Position numbers and translations under genes: made by a program. A DNA stretch of 12,071 nt from Agrocybe praecox (lineage: Eukaryota > Basidiomycota > Agaricomycetes > Agaricales > Agrocybaceae), in NCBI GenBank assembly GCA_964017145.1, contig CAXHKQ010000137.1:1-12071 (forward strand). Direction: 5' to 3'. Positions 1 to 6,859 of this stretch are shown here, in pieces; position 1 is the first letter of the stretch; every line of letters starts with the position of its first letter. The notes under the pieces were generated by a model. That model searched no databases, was not told where the DNA came from, and was given only the letters and a program-made list of their open reading frames with translations.

Positions 1-370
1 GCCGCCAGCCGGCAGTCGGGTCGTCGGGTGCGGATGCGACGAACATGTGCGCGAAACAAATGACAATCATATTCACCCCATCCGTGTGGCGGATGGCGGA
101 TGGCGTCTGCGGCAGCGGAACAACTATACAATACACCCATACTTCATGCGACACACACACACATACAGAACAGTTTTCCCGGCATCCACACACAACAAGA
201 CTACTGTGGGGGTGCCACATGTGTACCGTTGCCATCGTCGTCGCAATTCACTCGCATTCCACAACATATTGCGTGCGTGTCGTGCTGCGGCGCAACGCCC
301 GACTTTATTATATGTCGGCGCTCCGGCACTTCGCAGGCAACACATGTAGAGAAGATGCTCCCTCAATAGG
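1..370. other. GC-rich unique block with short tandem repeats, no gene
   Basis: This stretch is richer in G+C than the AT-rich DNA after it. It contains a short GGCGGAT tandem near 91-107 and an (AC)n tract at 151-163. Open frames of 80-114 codons overlap here in three frames and on both strands. That is what a GC-rich, stop-poor stretch produces by chance, and none of the translations shows a recognisable domain. I see no splice-site and start combination that would support an exon. It could be intronic or regulatory DNA, but nothing decides this. Confidence 0.5.
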
Positions 371-520
371 ACACTCGATACATTTTTAAGTTTACAAAAA
401 ACATGGATTTTGGATCCCTTGGTTTAATATTATCAAGATACGCTCACGCTCGAAAGCACTGTCTCAATAGTTATAGCTCCTGCTGACACGGTAGAACATT
501 ATATATAAATGACCCAAACA
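371..520. other. AT-rich spacer, nothing recognised
   Basis: AT-rich DNA between the first GC-rich block and the repeat module. No repeat, RNA or coding signal is evident. If the module at 521-1171 was inserted into the Helitron whose helicase end lies at 1179-1462, more helicase sequence could be expected here. I find at best a very weak resemblance near 481-500 and do not claim it. Confidence 0.4.
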
Positions 521-688
521 AATGTTAGACCACGAATAACGTATCCTAAACATGATCCGATCATAATGATTCTTTGGGGTTACCTTCGAATTCCAGTTGA
601 TTAGAACATGACGGAGCCGGAATTTTGAAATTTGGACCGGGACCGCCGGAAATTGCGAAGTTACGGTTTTTATTAATTTTCACCGCCT
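521..688 (+). repeat. Direct repeat copy A of a mobile-element-like module
   Basis: This 168-base segment starts AATGTTAGACCACGAATAAC and recurs at 933-1099 with about 12 differences, including one single-base indel, so roughly 93% identity at an offset of 412. Its right part (from 619) is also the left arm of the large fold-back at 619-830. The high similarity of two copies on one side of a diverged Helitron suggests the module arose by duplication more recently than the Helitron decayed. I cannot name the family. There is no coding content beyond chance frames. Confidence 0.85.
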
Positions 689-830
689 TCATGTATGCAG
701 CACGTTATAAGCAAATTAATTAGCAGTGAGTACAATTTAATTTTCGTGCTGCATACATGCAGGCCGTGAAAAATAATAAAAAGCGTAACTTCGCAGTTTC
801 CGACGGTCCTGATCCAAATTCCAAAATTTC
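619..830. repeat. Fold-back (long inverted repeat), 86-bp arms
   Basis: The left arm 619-704 and right arm 745-830 are reverse complements over 86 bases with no indel and about 10 mismatches (about 88%), around a 40-base AT-rich loop (705-744). The innermost 14 bases, ATGTATGCAGCACG, pair perfectly. Such arms could form a long hairpin as DNA or RNA. Structures like this are typical of fold-back elements and some MITEs. No flanking target duplication is clear, and the arms belong to a larger unit family repeated nearby, so this may be an internal inversion of a repeat unit rather than a complete transposon. Confidence 0.85.
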
Positions 831-886
831 AGGACCGTCGGAAACTGCCAAGTTACAGTTTTATTATCTGCCTGCATGTATGCTGA
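831..886 (+). repeat. Partial third copy of the core unit
   Basis: Immediately after the right arm of the fold-back, AGGACCGTCGGAAACTGCCA starts another forward copy of the same core unit. It ends in CCTGCATGTATGCTG, matching the inner end of the left arm (649-700). The copy is shorter in the T-rich middle than copies at 646-704 and 1050-1110. It shows that the unit has been multiplied in both orientations within this module. Confidence 0.7.
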
Positions 887-932
887 GCGAATGAATTATA
901 TCATCTTCTTTTATATATAGATGATTTAAAAA

Positions 933-1099
933 AATGTTAGACCACGAATAACGTATACTAAACCTGGTCCGATCCTTATGATTCTTTGGGGTTACCTTCG
1001 AATTCCAGTAGATTAGAACATGACGGAGCCGGAATTTTGAAATTTGGACCAGGACCGCCAGAAACTGCGAAGTTCCGGTTTTTATTAATTTCACTGCCT
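933..1099 (+). repeat. Direct repeat copy B of the module
   Basis: Second copy of the 521-688 segment, opening with the same AATGTTAGACCACGAATAAC. Differences from copy A are scattered substitutions and one missing T near 1091. The open frame across it and the following unit (986-1216) translates to two similar stretches, PETAKFRFLL and SKTAKLRFLL. This reflects the repeated DNA unit rather than a recognised protein. Confidence 0.85.
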
Positions 1100-1115
1100 A
1101 TGCAGTATGCAGTTC

Positions 1116-1171
1116 CAGGACCGTCGAAAACTGCGAAGTTACGCTTTTTATTATTTTTTACCGTCTGCATG
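1116..1171 (+). repeat. Partial core unit abutting the Helitron remnant
   Basis: CAGGACCGTCGAAAACTGCG begins a further forward copy of the unit and runs through the T-rich stretch to CCGTCTGCATGA. It ends only a few bases before recognisable Helitron helicase codons begin at 1179. The junction near 1171-1179 therefore appears to be a boundary between the repeat module and the Helitron. Confidence 0.65.
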
Positions 1172-1178
1172 AATAAAA

Positions 1179-1462
1179 GCCACAATCATTGTCGGCAAAT
1201 ACAAAAGAAGAAGTAGTTCTGATTCCAAAAATCCATATGATACCGACCGATTTGATTTTCAGATTCAAACGGATTCAGTTTCCGATTCGGTTGGTTGCAA
1301 TCACAAGTGTTCAACCTAGAATTCCCGTGTTTTTCGCACGGACAATTATTCGTGGCATACTCACGTGACGGAAAGCCGTCTCCATCATATATTTACGCAC
1401 AGGAAACAGGACAACTAATGTATTTCATCATAGAGCATTACAGTGATCTGAAATATATGTAA
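1179..1462 (+). pseudogene. Helitron helicase (Pif1-like) C-terminal remnant, frameshifted
   Basis: Three pieces in different frames line up in order with the C-terminus of the RepHel helicase of Helitron rolling-circle transposons. From 1179 one frame reads ATIIVGKYK. From 1207 the next frame reads EEVVLIPKIHMIPTDL and then FRFKRIQFPIRLVAIT. From 1307 a third frame reads VFNLEFPCFSHGQLFVAYSR and continues as GKPSPSYIYAQE to a TAA at 1460-1462. The family normally has an intervening NKSQGQSL-type helicase motif between AIT and the NLE..CFSHGQLYVA.SR motif; here it is deleted together with the frame change. Two frameshifts plus the deletion make it non-functional. Everything upstream of about 1179 (replication-initiator and most of the helicase) is missing or displaced by the repeat module. 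Frames were read by eye. The family assignment is firm because several consecutive motifs match. Confidence 0.88.
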
Positions 1463-1580
1463 TTGATTTATGCTACTTAATACAAATTATGATGTGAGTT
1501 ATCGTATTGCTCCGTGTTTCATGTTTTTACCAAATCGACGCTCGAACATCGAATGGATTTTACCACAATCAACCTTTTAA

Positions 1581-1608
1581 GCGCAACGAAGTTCGCTGGG
1601 CCGGCTAG
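1581..1608 (+). repeat. Helitron right-end hairpin and CTAG terminus
   Basis: GCG-C-AAC pairs with GTTCGC around a GAA loop (1581-1596, one bulged C), followed 8 bases later by CTAG (1605-1608) and T. In known Helitrons the 3' hairpin lies about 10 bases before the CTRR end and acts in termination of strand transfer. The position 120-150 bases after the helicase stop is as expected. Confidence 0.72.
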
Positions 1609-1775
1609 TGACAAATAAATGTATACACGAATTCTCAACTTGATCGATAAGAAATGTTATGCCCAAAACGAATATAGATTATTTTAATGTTATTTCTCAT
1701 CGAGTTACTTGAGATTTTGTGGAACCTAAATGCTCTATTTTTCGGTTTATAGGAATTTTTTTTACAAACATGTTT
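1609..1775. other. AT-rich flank of the Helitron, nothing recognised
   Basis: AT-rich DNA to the right of the Helitron terminus. It should represent the original insertion site sequence. No repeat or coding signal is apparent. Confidence 0.4.
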
Positions 1776-2037
1776 ATGATGCAGTTTTGTTAGGAAACCA
1801 CAATTCTATTTTATACGAAATAATCGTTTGAGAACAGTCTTATCAGCGCAATGGCGCAATGGCGAAGCATTTAAATTTCGTTTTTTTGTTCGTCATATTT
1901 GGTTGTTTGTGCACAATAAAATTGTGCACAAGTCCTCATCATTCAAATAAAAGTTCGAAAATCGTTGTGGTTTTTGTTTTTCATGGATATCAGTGAAGGC
2001 TCCACCAATAGAGGAGGTTAAAACAAAACTGCATCAT
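1776..2037. mobile_element. MITE-like element, 16-bp perfect terminal inverted repeats
   Basis: ATGATGCAGTTTTGTT (1776-1791) is repeated as its exact reverse complement AACAAAACTGCATCAT (2022-2037), bounding 262 bases of AT-rich non-coding DNA. Flanks are TTT on the left and TTAAA on the right, so no clean target-site duplication can be assigned. Inside are a doubled GCAATGGC (about 1848-1865) and a perfect hairpin (1907-1931). Size, base composition and ends fit a non-autonomous DNA transposon; the superfamily is not recognised. Confidence 0.5.
1907..1931. repeat. Perfect 11-bp hairpin
   Basis: TTGTGCACAAT and its exact complement ATTGTGCACAA flank an AAA loop. It lies near the centre of the MITE-like element. 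It is too short to suggest a regulatory RNA by itself. Confidence 0.7.
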
Positions 2038-2663
2038 TAAAAATCTTGTGCCAGTGGTCCTTCCCGTTTTCCTATGATCCGAAAAATGATCTTGTTTTAA
2101 ATTAATGAGCTAGACTGGTACGAAGAAACTTTGTAAAATTTGTAAAATGTGGAGATTTAAATTGGAGAACTAAAATATTTTATGATTAGAAAATCGGTGG
2201 AAAAGTTTACCGGAAAGAGTCCGAAGGAGGTGACATCTACTCTACACTCTAGTCGAGTGTACGCATGTCGCAAGGAGCGCACGCGCGCACGCTTGCGCTT
2301 GTTTTACATATCGAAATTCCCAGTTGTAGTCGGCGTCCAAACACCGGCGACGACAACGACGGAGCGCTGGGTGGTAGTAGGGTTGGCCACCGATGTCGTT
2401 TGGGGCGCATGCGACTGTTGAGAGTATGGTAAATTGAGCGAAGACTTGGAGCGCCCTATACGATGCGGTGTGTTGTGTCTGGCTTACTGCCTAATGTAGC
2501 TTTGGGGGATGCCAAAAAGTTCGAGAACTTGACTTGAAAATATCACTACTTCCTACTACCCCAATTAGTTGACTTGATTTCTCATATAAAACGATGTTGA
2601 CTTATTCAGCGCGTGGTAAGCCGAAGATAAGAATTAACTGACACGATTATTTGTACCCCTAAA
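2038..2663. other. Intervening DNA with a GC-rich patch, no gene
   Basis: AT-rich to about 2220, then a GC-rich patch to about 2480, then AT-rich again. The patch has a perfect 7-bp stem, TACACTC/GAGTGTA (2242-2260), and alternating CG/CA sequence (ACGCGCGCAC) around 2280-2290. An open frame at 2182-2421 encodes no recognisable domain. I see no convincing promoter or splice signal. Confidence 0.4.
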
Positions 2664-3231
2664 CCTCCTGTAACACGGTAGATACGTTCCTCAGGAAACC
2701 GTGTTGTAGCAAAACCGTGTTCTAAGAGACAAGGAGCCCATACAATAACAGGGGATACGTTCCAAGCTGAAAAAACTGACCCCAAAAATACCAAAATACC
2801 TTTAGTGAGTGTTTTATTGCACTTTTCTGTTTAATATAATGTAATAGGATCATTATTCGAAGTTATAAAAGCGTTATTATTTATTCGCCGTTATAATTTG
2901 TATCCATTTCTATCGGCTCGAAGAAATCACGACATTCTTATTCGAGCCGATGGAAACAATATATTTTAGTATCATAAAAAAATGCTCGAGGAACTCAAAA
3001 CTTTCGAAAAAATATCCATTTCTATCGGCTCGAAGAAATCACGACATTCTTATTCGAGCCGATGGAAACAATATATTTTAGTATCATAAAAAAATGCTCG
3101 AGGAACTCAAAACTTTAGAAAAAATATTTTTGTTTTCTCACATGAAAAGCGGAGAAAATGCCGTGTTTTAAAAGTTTTGGCCGTGTTATACAAGGTTTCG
3201 GTGGACTTTTTTCAGACCGTGTTATAGGAGG
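2664..3231. mobile_element. Element with inverted CCTCCTRTAACACGGT ends and repeated CCGTGTT motifs
   Basis: CCTCCTGTAACACGGT (2664-2679) faces ACCGTGTTATAGGAGG (3216-3231), a 15/16 match as inverted termini 568 bases apart. The ACCGTGTTNTA motif also recurs inside near both ends, at 2698-2708, 2714-2724, 3160-3170 and 3180-3190. Repeated subterminal motifs like this serve as transposase binding sites in many cut-and-paste elements. A 112-bp hairpin-bearing tandem duplication fills the middle. No transposase coding is visible, so it is non-autonomous if it is a transposon. No target duplication is clear. The family is not recognised. Confidence 0.5.
2901..3124. repeat. 112-bp tandem duplication (two copies)
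   Basis: Copies at 2901-3012 and 3013-3124 are identical except for one base (C3005 versus A3117). Each carries an inverted repeat: TTTCTATCGGCTCGAA pairs 15/16 with TTCGAGCCGATGGAAA around an 18-base loop (stems 2907-2922/2941-2956 and 3019-3034/3053-3068). The near-identity against old surrounding repeats implies recent duplication, gene conversion or an assembly error. Confidence 0.95.
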
Positions 3232-3363
3232 AGACGACGCGATGGTAGAGTGGGTAGCGTAGTTGGGTTTTGGAATCACAAATCGGTGGTTCGAATCCAC
3301 GAAGCGGCACCTCAAATTTATCAAACGCGTCGTCAAAAACTGGGAACTGTGTAATAATAATAA
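3232..3363 (+). mobile_element. tRNA-derived SINE with (TAA)n tail
   Basis: An RNA polymerase III A box, TGGTAGAGTGGG (3243-3254), fits TRGYNNARNNGG exactly. A B box, GGTTCGAATCC (3288-3298), fits GGTTCGANNCC exactly, 33 bases downstream. A cloverleaf does not fold well: the acceptor ends do not pair and the anticodon stem is poor, so this is not a functional tRNA gene. About 50 bases of unrelated body follow, ending in GTAATAATAATAA (tail 3352-3363), as in insect tRNA-related SINEs. The left boundary is uncertain because it abuts or overlaps the inverted terminus of the preceding element; no target duplication was found. Confidence 0.6.
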
Positions 3364-3387
3364 ACAGATTACTATGCACACGGAAAC

Positions 3388-3475
3388 AAATCAGTTTTCA
3401 AAGCGCTGAGTGAAAAAAAAACTCCGTATCACTCAACCCGTGTGTGAGCACACACGTAGCGCTGTGCGCTGATTT
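3388..3475. repeat. Nested inverted repeats, potential branched fold
   Basis: An outer stem, AAATCAG/CTGATTT (3388-3394/3469-3475), encloses AGCGC/GCGCT (3402-3406/3459-3463). Inside sit two side-by-side hairpins: TGAGTGA/TCACTCA (3407-3413/3429-3435) and the perfect CGTGTGTG-AG-CACACACG (3439-3456). All four stems are compatible in one branched structure. The function is unknown; it may be part of another mobile element downstream of the SINE. Confidence 0.6.
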
Positions 3476-3511
3476 CGTTCTTGTAAAAGCTCCTGCTTGA
3501 GTGACACTGCC

Positions 3512-3539
3512 CTGTTGATATACTGGTGCTTATCAACAG
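3512..3539. repeat. Perfect 9-bp hairpin
   Basis: CTGTTGATA and TATCAACAG pair perfectly around a 10-base loop. It lies about 36 bases after the nested fold at 3388-3475, and together they form a small hairpin cluster. Confidence 0.6.
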
Positions 3540-3960
3540 CAAAATAACCTGTAAAAGTTTCGTAATTCAAATACAGCAGCCCAACACCTCTTAATGGGGT
3601 AAATGGATGTAGATGATGATGAGCTACGATAAATCATCTCCCATTAATGCCCAAGGAATCAACAAACGTGGGAGTTCGTTGAAATTGTCAAGCAAAACAT
3701 GTCCCACCTCACCCTAAATATTGCAAAATAAAAATAACATAAATGTTATTTCGTAATAATTCTATCAGTTGTGGAAAACCCTCTTGTTTGAAGTGATTTA
3801 TGAGTTATTCTCAAGACTATTTGGTTGATTGATGATTTTTATTTTTGTTAAATTTGATTTTATCATTGTTGATTAATGTGTGCAGAAATTAACCATGTTA
3901 AAAATCATGCATAATTTGAACTAATATAATTCGCACAGTCATGTTTTTCCCCAAAATCCG
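3540..3960. other. AT-rich stretch, nothing recognised
   Basis: Mostly A/T-rich DNA with runs such as TTTTTATTTTTG. A weak inverted pair, TTAATGGG/CCCATTAA, lies near 3591 and 3642. No gene, RNA or clear element boundary is visible. Confidence 0.4.
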
Positions 3961-4306
3961 CGTCACGATAATCTCTGTACGTGCGTGAATTCGGTATGTT
4001 GAATGCAAGCGCGCATTCGTCGGCTCTGACGACAACCAGATGAACAAAACACTGAAAAAAACAGAAAACACAACAGAACACATCGCATCGCAACGACGAA
4101 CTTCCACCGCCGAAACAGATACAAACAGCGGAAATGTGTGTAAGCGCCAACGCAAACTCCACGATGTTGGCCATTGTGTGAGCACAATTTTCTTGTAGCG
4201 TCGAGCGTCGTCGTCGTGTGAACGCACTACTCGTCTACTCCACGCACCACGCGTCCCCGACGTGGGGAATGTTGATCTTGTCGTGCGTGGCACGCGTGCG
4301 TGTCTC

Positions 4307-4327
4307 GTGTGTGTGTGTGTGTGTGTG
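4307..4327. repeat. (GT)n microsatellite
   Basis: An uninterrupted GT tract of 21 bases, followed by an imperfect extension GCATGTGTGTATGTG. It faces a (CA)8 tract at 4453-4468, so the two could pair as an inverted repeat. Confidence 0.95.
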
Positions 4328-4452
4328 CATGTGTGTATGTGACTTTACGGTATCCACATCTGTCTGGAGTGTCGCCTCAATGATGTGAAGAAGCGTGCGA
4401 GAAGAATGCGCTATGCGCCCTCGATGTGCGCATATGCTGGCAAGCAAGCACG

Positions 4453-4468
4453 CACACACACACACACA
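4453..4468. repeat. (CA)8 microsatellite
   Basis: Sixteen bases of CA repeat, the complement of the GT tract at 4307-4327, with about 125 bases in between. Confidence 0.95.
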
Positions 4469-4870
4469 GACATACGGGGACACGCACCACGCACACATTG
4501 ACTTTCCAGTCACGTTTTCGTTTTAATCCTGACATGGAATTCTTTTATTTGATTATTACGCGCATGCCGCACTCGTATGTGTGTGCAACTGTATGCGTGC
4601 GTGTTTGTGTGTCTGTTTGGCTGTGAGTGTATTTATGCGCTCCGCATAGATGCGTCGACGACGATAGACACGAGACGCGACTAGGTTTTACTCCGCGCAT
4701 GTGTGTGCGTGTTATGATGAAAGAAGGGATAACTAGAGTTGGAGACGTCGCAGAGAGGATTCGAAATGGGCCCATGTCGGCCGTTCCGTCTGACTGCTGC
4801 GTCCGTCTATCCGTCTGTCTGACTGTCTGTACAGAACTAATGATGATTGGTCTCAGACTGTGTCCGACAT

Positions 4871-5136
4871 AATTGATAACAATCTAATCAGACGGGCGAA
4901 TGAATTGTAATGCTAATGAAGTACAGAGTGAACCAATCGATTGTCATTACACTTTGAGCAGCTGCAACTTTCAAACTGATACAGCTCAAATCTGGAATAC
5001 GGGCATTACGTTCCATGCATTTCAAATTTTACAAGCTTGGCTTTATGATAACATGACTTCAACGTGATATTTATTATATGCTCAATAACATTTGTTGGAT
5101 TGAATTGGATCATTTTTTGTTCATAAACATTATTTG
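4871..5136. other. AT-rich spacer, nothing recognised
   Basis: AT-rich DNA between the microsatellite block and the hairpin at 5137. No repeat or gene signal stands out. Confidence 0.4.
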
Positions 5137-5225
5137 ACAGTCGCATGCCCTCGTGAATGACGCGCTCGCATCACCGAGCATCAATGTTTGACGCAAGCGC
5201 GTCATTCACGTGGGAATGCGACTGT
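5137..5225. repeat. 33-bp-stem hairpin; possible pre-miRNA or mini-MITE
   Basis: Arms 5137-5169 and 5193-5225 pair over 33 bases with only three mismatches (G5147-A5215, T5151-T5211, C5167-A5195), no bulge, and a 23-base loop. The core CGTGAATGACGCGCT (5152-5166) pairs perfectly. The stem is GC-rich in AT-rich surroundings and pairing fades just outside it (TT/AA only), so the structure is sharply bounded. Stem length and loop fit an animal microRNA precursor in either orientation. They equally fit a very short palindromic transposon, with TTGACAG/CTGTTAA as ends. Nothing in the sequence shows expression. Confidence 0.55.
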
Positions 5226-5740
5226 TAAAAAACATGTCAACCAATATTCTTGAAGTATGAATGCACAAAATGAACGAATACAAATATTATTCCAGAGAAT
5301 AATCATCAGAGTAAAAAATAATAAGTGACGAACATACAAAATATATTGTTAAATATATCTTGCTCTCGAATCAAATAATTGTGAGTAGTGTTGATGTTAT
5401 AGCTAATTTTTATGAATATCGTTAACAATTATTCGCTTAATCCAGTTTCACAATATTCCGATAATATAACGATTTCCATCTAACAGAGGTTAATTCGAAC
5501 GATTTTCATCTAACAAAGTATGTTCAAGAGGTGGCCATATTTAAATTTTGTGAGGACATTATGAATTGCAGATATGCATCGTTTTTTAGTTTCCTTTGGT
5601 TGTTCTAAATCTGATGTCATTATTTCTTGAAACAAGCGTTCAAAGATGCAAATGGCAAATAGTATATATATTAGTAGTGAAGAAGACAACGAAAACACTA
5701 TTTTCATCATCATAATATTACTCCTGCGTTTGACTTCAAT
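5226..5740. other. AT-rich stretch with a short direct repeat
   Basis: AT-rich DNA. AACGATTTCCATCTAACAGAG (5468-5488) recurs 30 bases on as a 21-base copy with two differences (5498-5518). A minus-strand frame across 5510-5782 has no recognisable domain. No other feature is seen. Confidence 0.45.
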
Positions 5741-6110
5741 GTTCAACATTGCCATCGACGACGACCACCGAACGAATTGCATGCAATTTCACGAATCGCT
5801 GCGGCTTTGCGCATGCATAAATTGGTCGCGCCTTCTCGCTCGAATTCGAATCCCCGGCACAATTGCATTGGAAATGCAAATGTGCGCGTGTTTGTCTCTG
5901 ACGGATTGCTGTGGCGATGCGATGCCAATTATTATATTATTATTCTGATGACGGAATTTATGTTGTCTGGACGCTCGGGCGCCCGGCTTCGAGCGATGCG
6001 GCGACGTTCAGCCCGAGAATTATTTCATCGATGCGGTTTGCAAGAATTCATCGTGCGCCCGTTCGCTTGAGCGCTTAAGTCGCATCATAAGCGCATGATT
6101 GGTGCTGGAA
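5741..6110. other. GC-richer unique block, possible regulatory DNA
   Basis: No repeats; moderately GC-rich with short palindromes. AATTGCATGCAATT (5775-5788) is a perfect 14-base palindrome, and an octamer-like ATGCAAAT occurs near 5873-5880. Frames of 61-100 codons overlap on both strands without domains. The motifs are short and could be chance. The block resembles the kind of unique DNA that holds enhancers in insect intergenic regions, but that is inference. Confidence 0.35.
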
Positions 6111-6859
6111 TAGCCGAGAGTCTGCATATACCGGGTTGATGCATATTAATAGGTACATTTTATGAGTCTACAATAATTTTGAAAATATTCTTGAAATATG
6201 TTTTTTTTCTGATTTGTAGAGTTTATCCCTAAATAAAATATTAATATTTTGTGTTAGCCACGGAGTCTCCGTGTATAACCATCTAAAAGAATAACCCCTA
6301 CTTGGATTTTTGAAGTTTGATTGTTCTTCTCGGTTCTATGTTTAAGTTCATAATTTGAGTCGTTCAGTACGACGTTGTTTACTGACTAGATAATAAAACA
6401 TCTTATCAAATTATTAAAATTGTTAGTGCTAGTTCATCCAACATGATAAATCGGATGAATGGAAGGTCAGTGGAATTACAAAAATAGACAAAATCGTGAG
6501 AGAATATAGAGCAATACACGTCATTGAACAACGTTGTTTTTGAGTTATCAGTACTCAAAGATTCAAATAGCATATCCTCCGTTGTTGAAAATTAAAATAT
6601 TGAAACGAGAGAAAAATAAAAAATGCATAATACCAGAGTTATTTTCAGTAAGAGTAGGAGTAAGAGTTTCTAGTGATGGTCAGAGTTCATTGCAAATAAA
6701 CTACGATTAATAATTGTAACTAGGAGCCCAGTATATATTATTGTCAACTGTCTAGTCTTAGTCTTTTGTCAGGTTAGTATTGTATAGTTCAGAATAATAA
6801 TAATAATAATATATATACATAAGGTGTAATTCCTTATCATAAATTCCATATGCTACCAC
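6111..6859. other. AT-rich stretch with palindromes and an (AAT)n tract
   Basis: AT-rich DNA without a gene. CACGGAGTCTCCGTG (6259-6273) is a 7+1+7 palindrome whose flanks GTTA and TAAC extend the symmetry after two mismatches. AACAACGTTGTT near 6528-6539 is another perfect palindrome. An (AAT)6 tract lies at 6793-6810, running into (AT)n. Confidence 0.5.
6793..6810. repeat. (AAT)6 microsatellite
   Basis: Six AAT repeats followed by a short AT alternation. It could be the tail of a decayed retroelement, but no element body is recognised upstream. Confidence 0.85.

Larger units (their letters stand above)
1179..1608 (+). mobile_element. Helitron 3'-terminal remnant
   Basis: The element includes the decayed helicase end (stop at 1460-1462), about 118 bases of AT-rich 3' non-coding DNA, a small hairpin and the terminal CTAG at 1605-1608 followed by T1609. 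Autonomous Helitrons end just this way: the helicase gene close to the right end, a short hairpin, then CTRR with insertion between A and T. The left end (TC...) is not seen. The element is truncated or was interrupted by the 521-1171 module. Confidence 0.8.
3961..4870. other. GC-rich block crowded with GT/CA arrays, no supported gene
   Basis: This block is GC-richer than its surroundings and holds several dinucleotide arrays. Open frames of 66-131 codons occur on both strands. The longest (3898-4293, minus) encodes low-complexity sequence without a domain, and the others read through CA/GT arrays (for example runs of HTHTHT). I regard all of these as chance. Repeated TCTGT/CCGTCTG near 4795-4830 is further simple sequence. 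Confidence 0.5.

Noticed and set aside
481..500. Possible upstream helicase motif (CNGTR-like) left of the fold-back module
   Set aside because: Requires a stop codon and an indel within a few codons; too weak to claim.
986..1216. 76-codon frame with an internally repeated peptide (TAKFRFLL/TAKLRFLL)
   Set aside because: The peptide repeat simply mirrors the repeated DNA unit, and the frame ends inside the Helitron relic.
2901..3124. CRISPR array
   Set aside because: Only two units, directly adjacent with no distinct spacers, in a eukaryotic context. This is a tandem duplication.
3236..3308. Functional tRNA gene
   Set aside because: A and B boxes are perfect, but acceptor and anticodon stems do not pair and a SINE-like body and TAA tail follow.
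3898..4293. 131-codon minus-strand open frame
   Set aside because: The longest frame in the window, but without a domain, overlapping other frames in a GC-rich block and low in complexity. Best explained by chance.
5838..5852. B-box-like AATTCGAATCC suggesting a tRNA or SINE
   Set aside because: Two mismatches to the B box, no T-stem pairing and no A box at the right distance.
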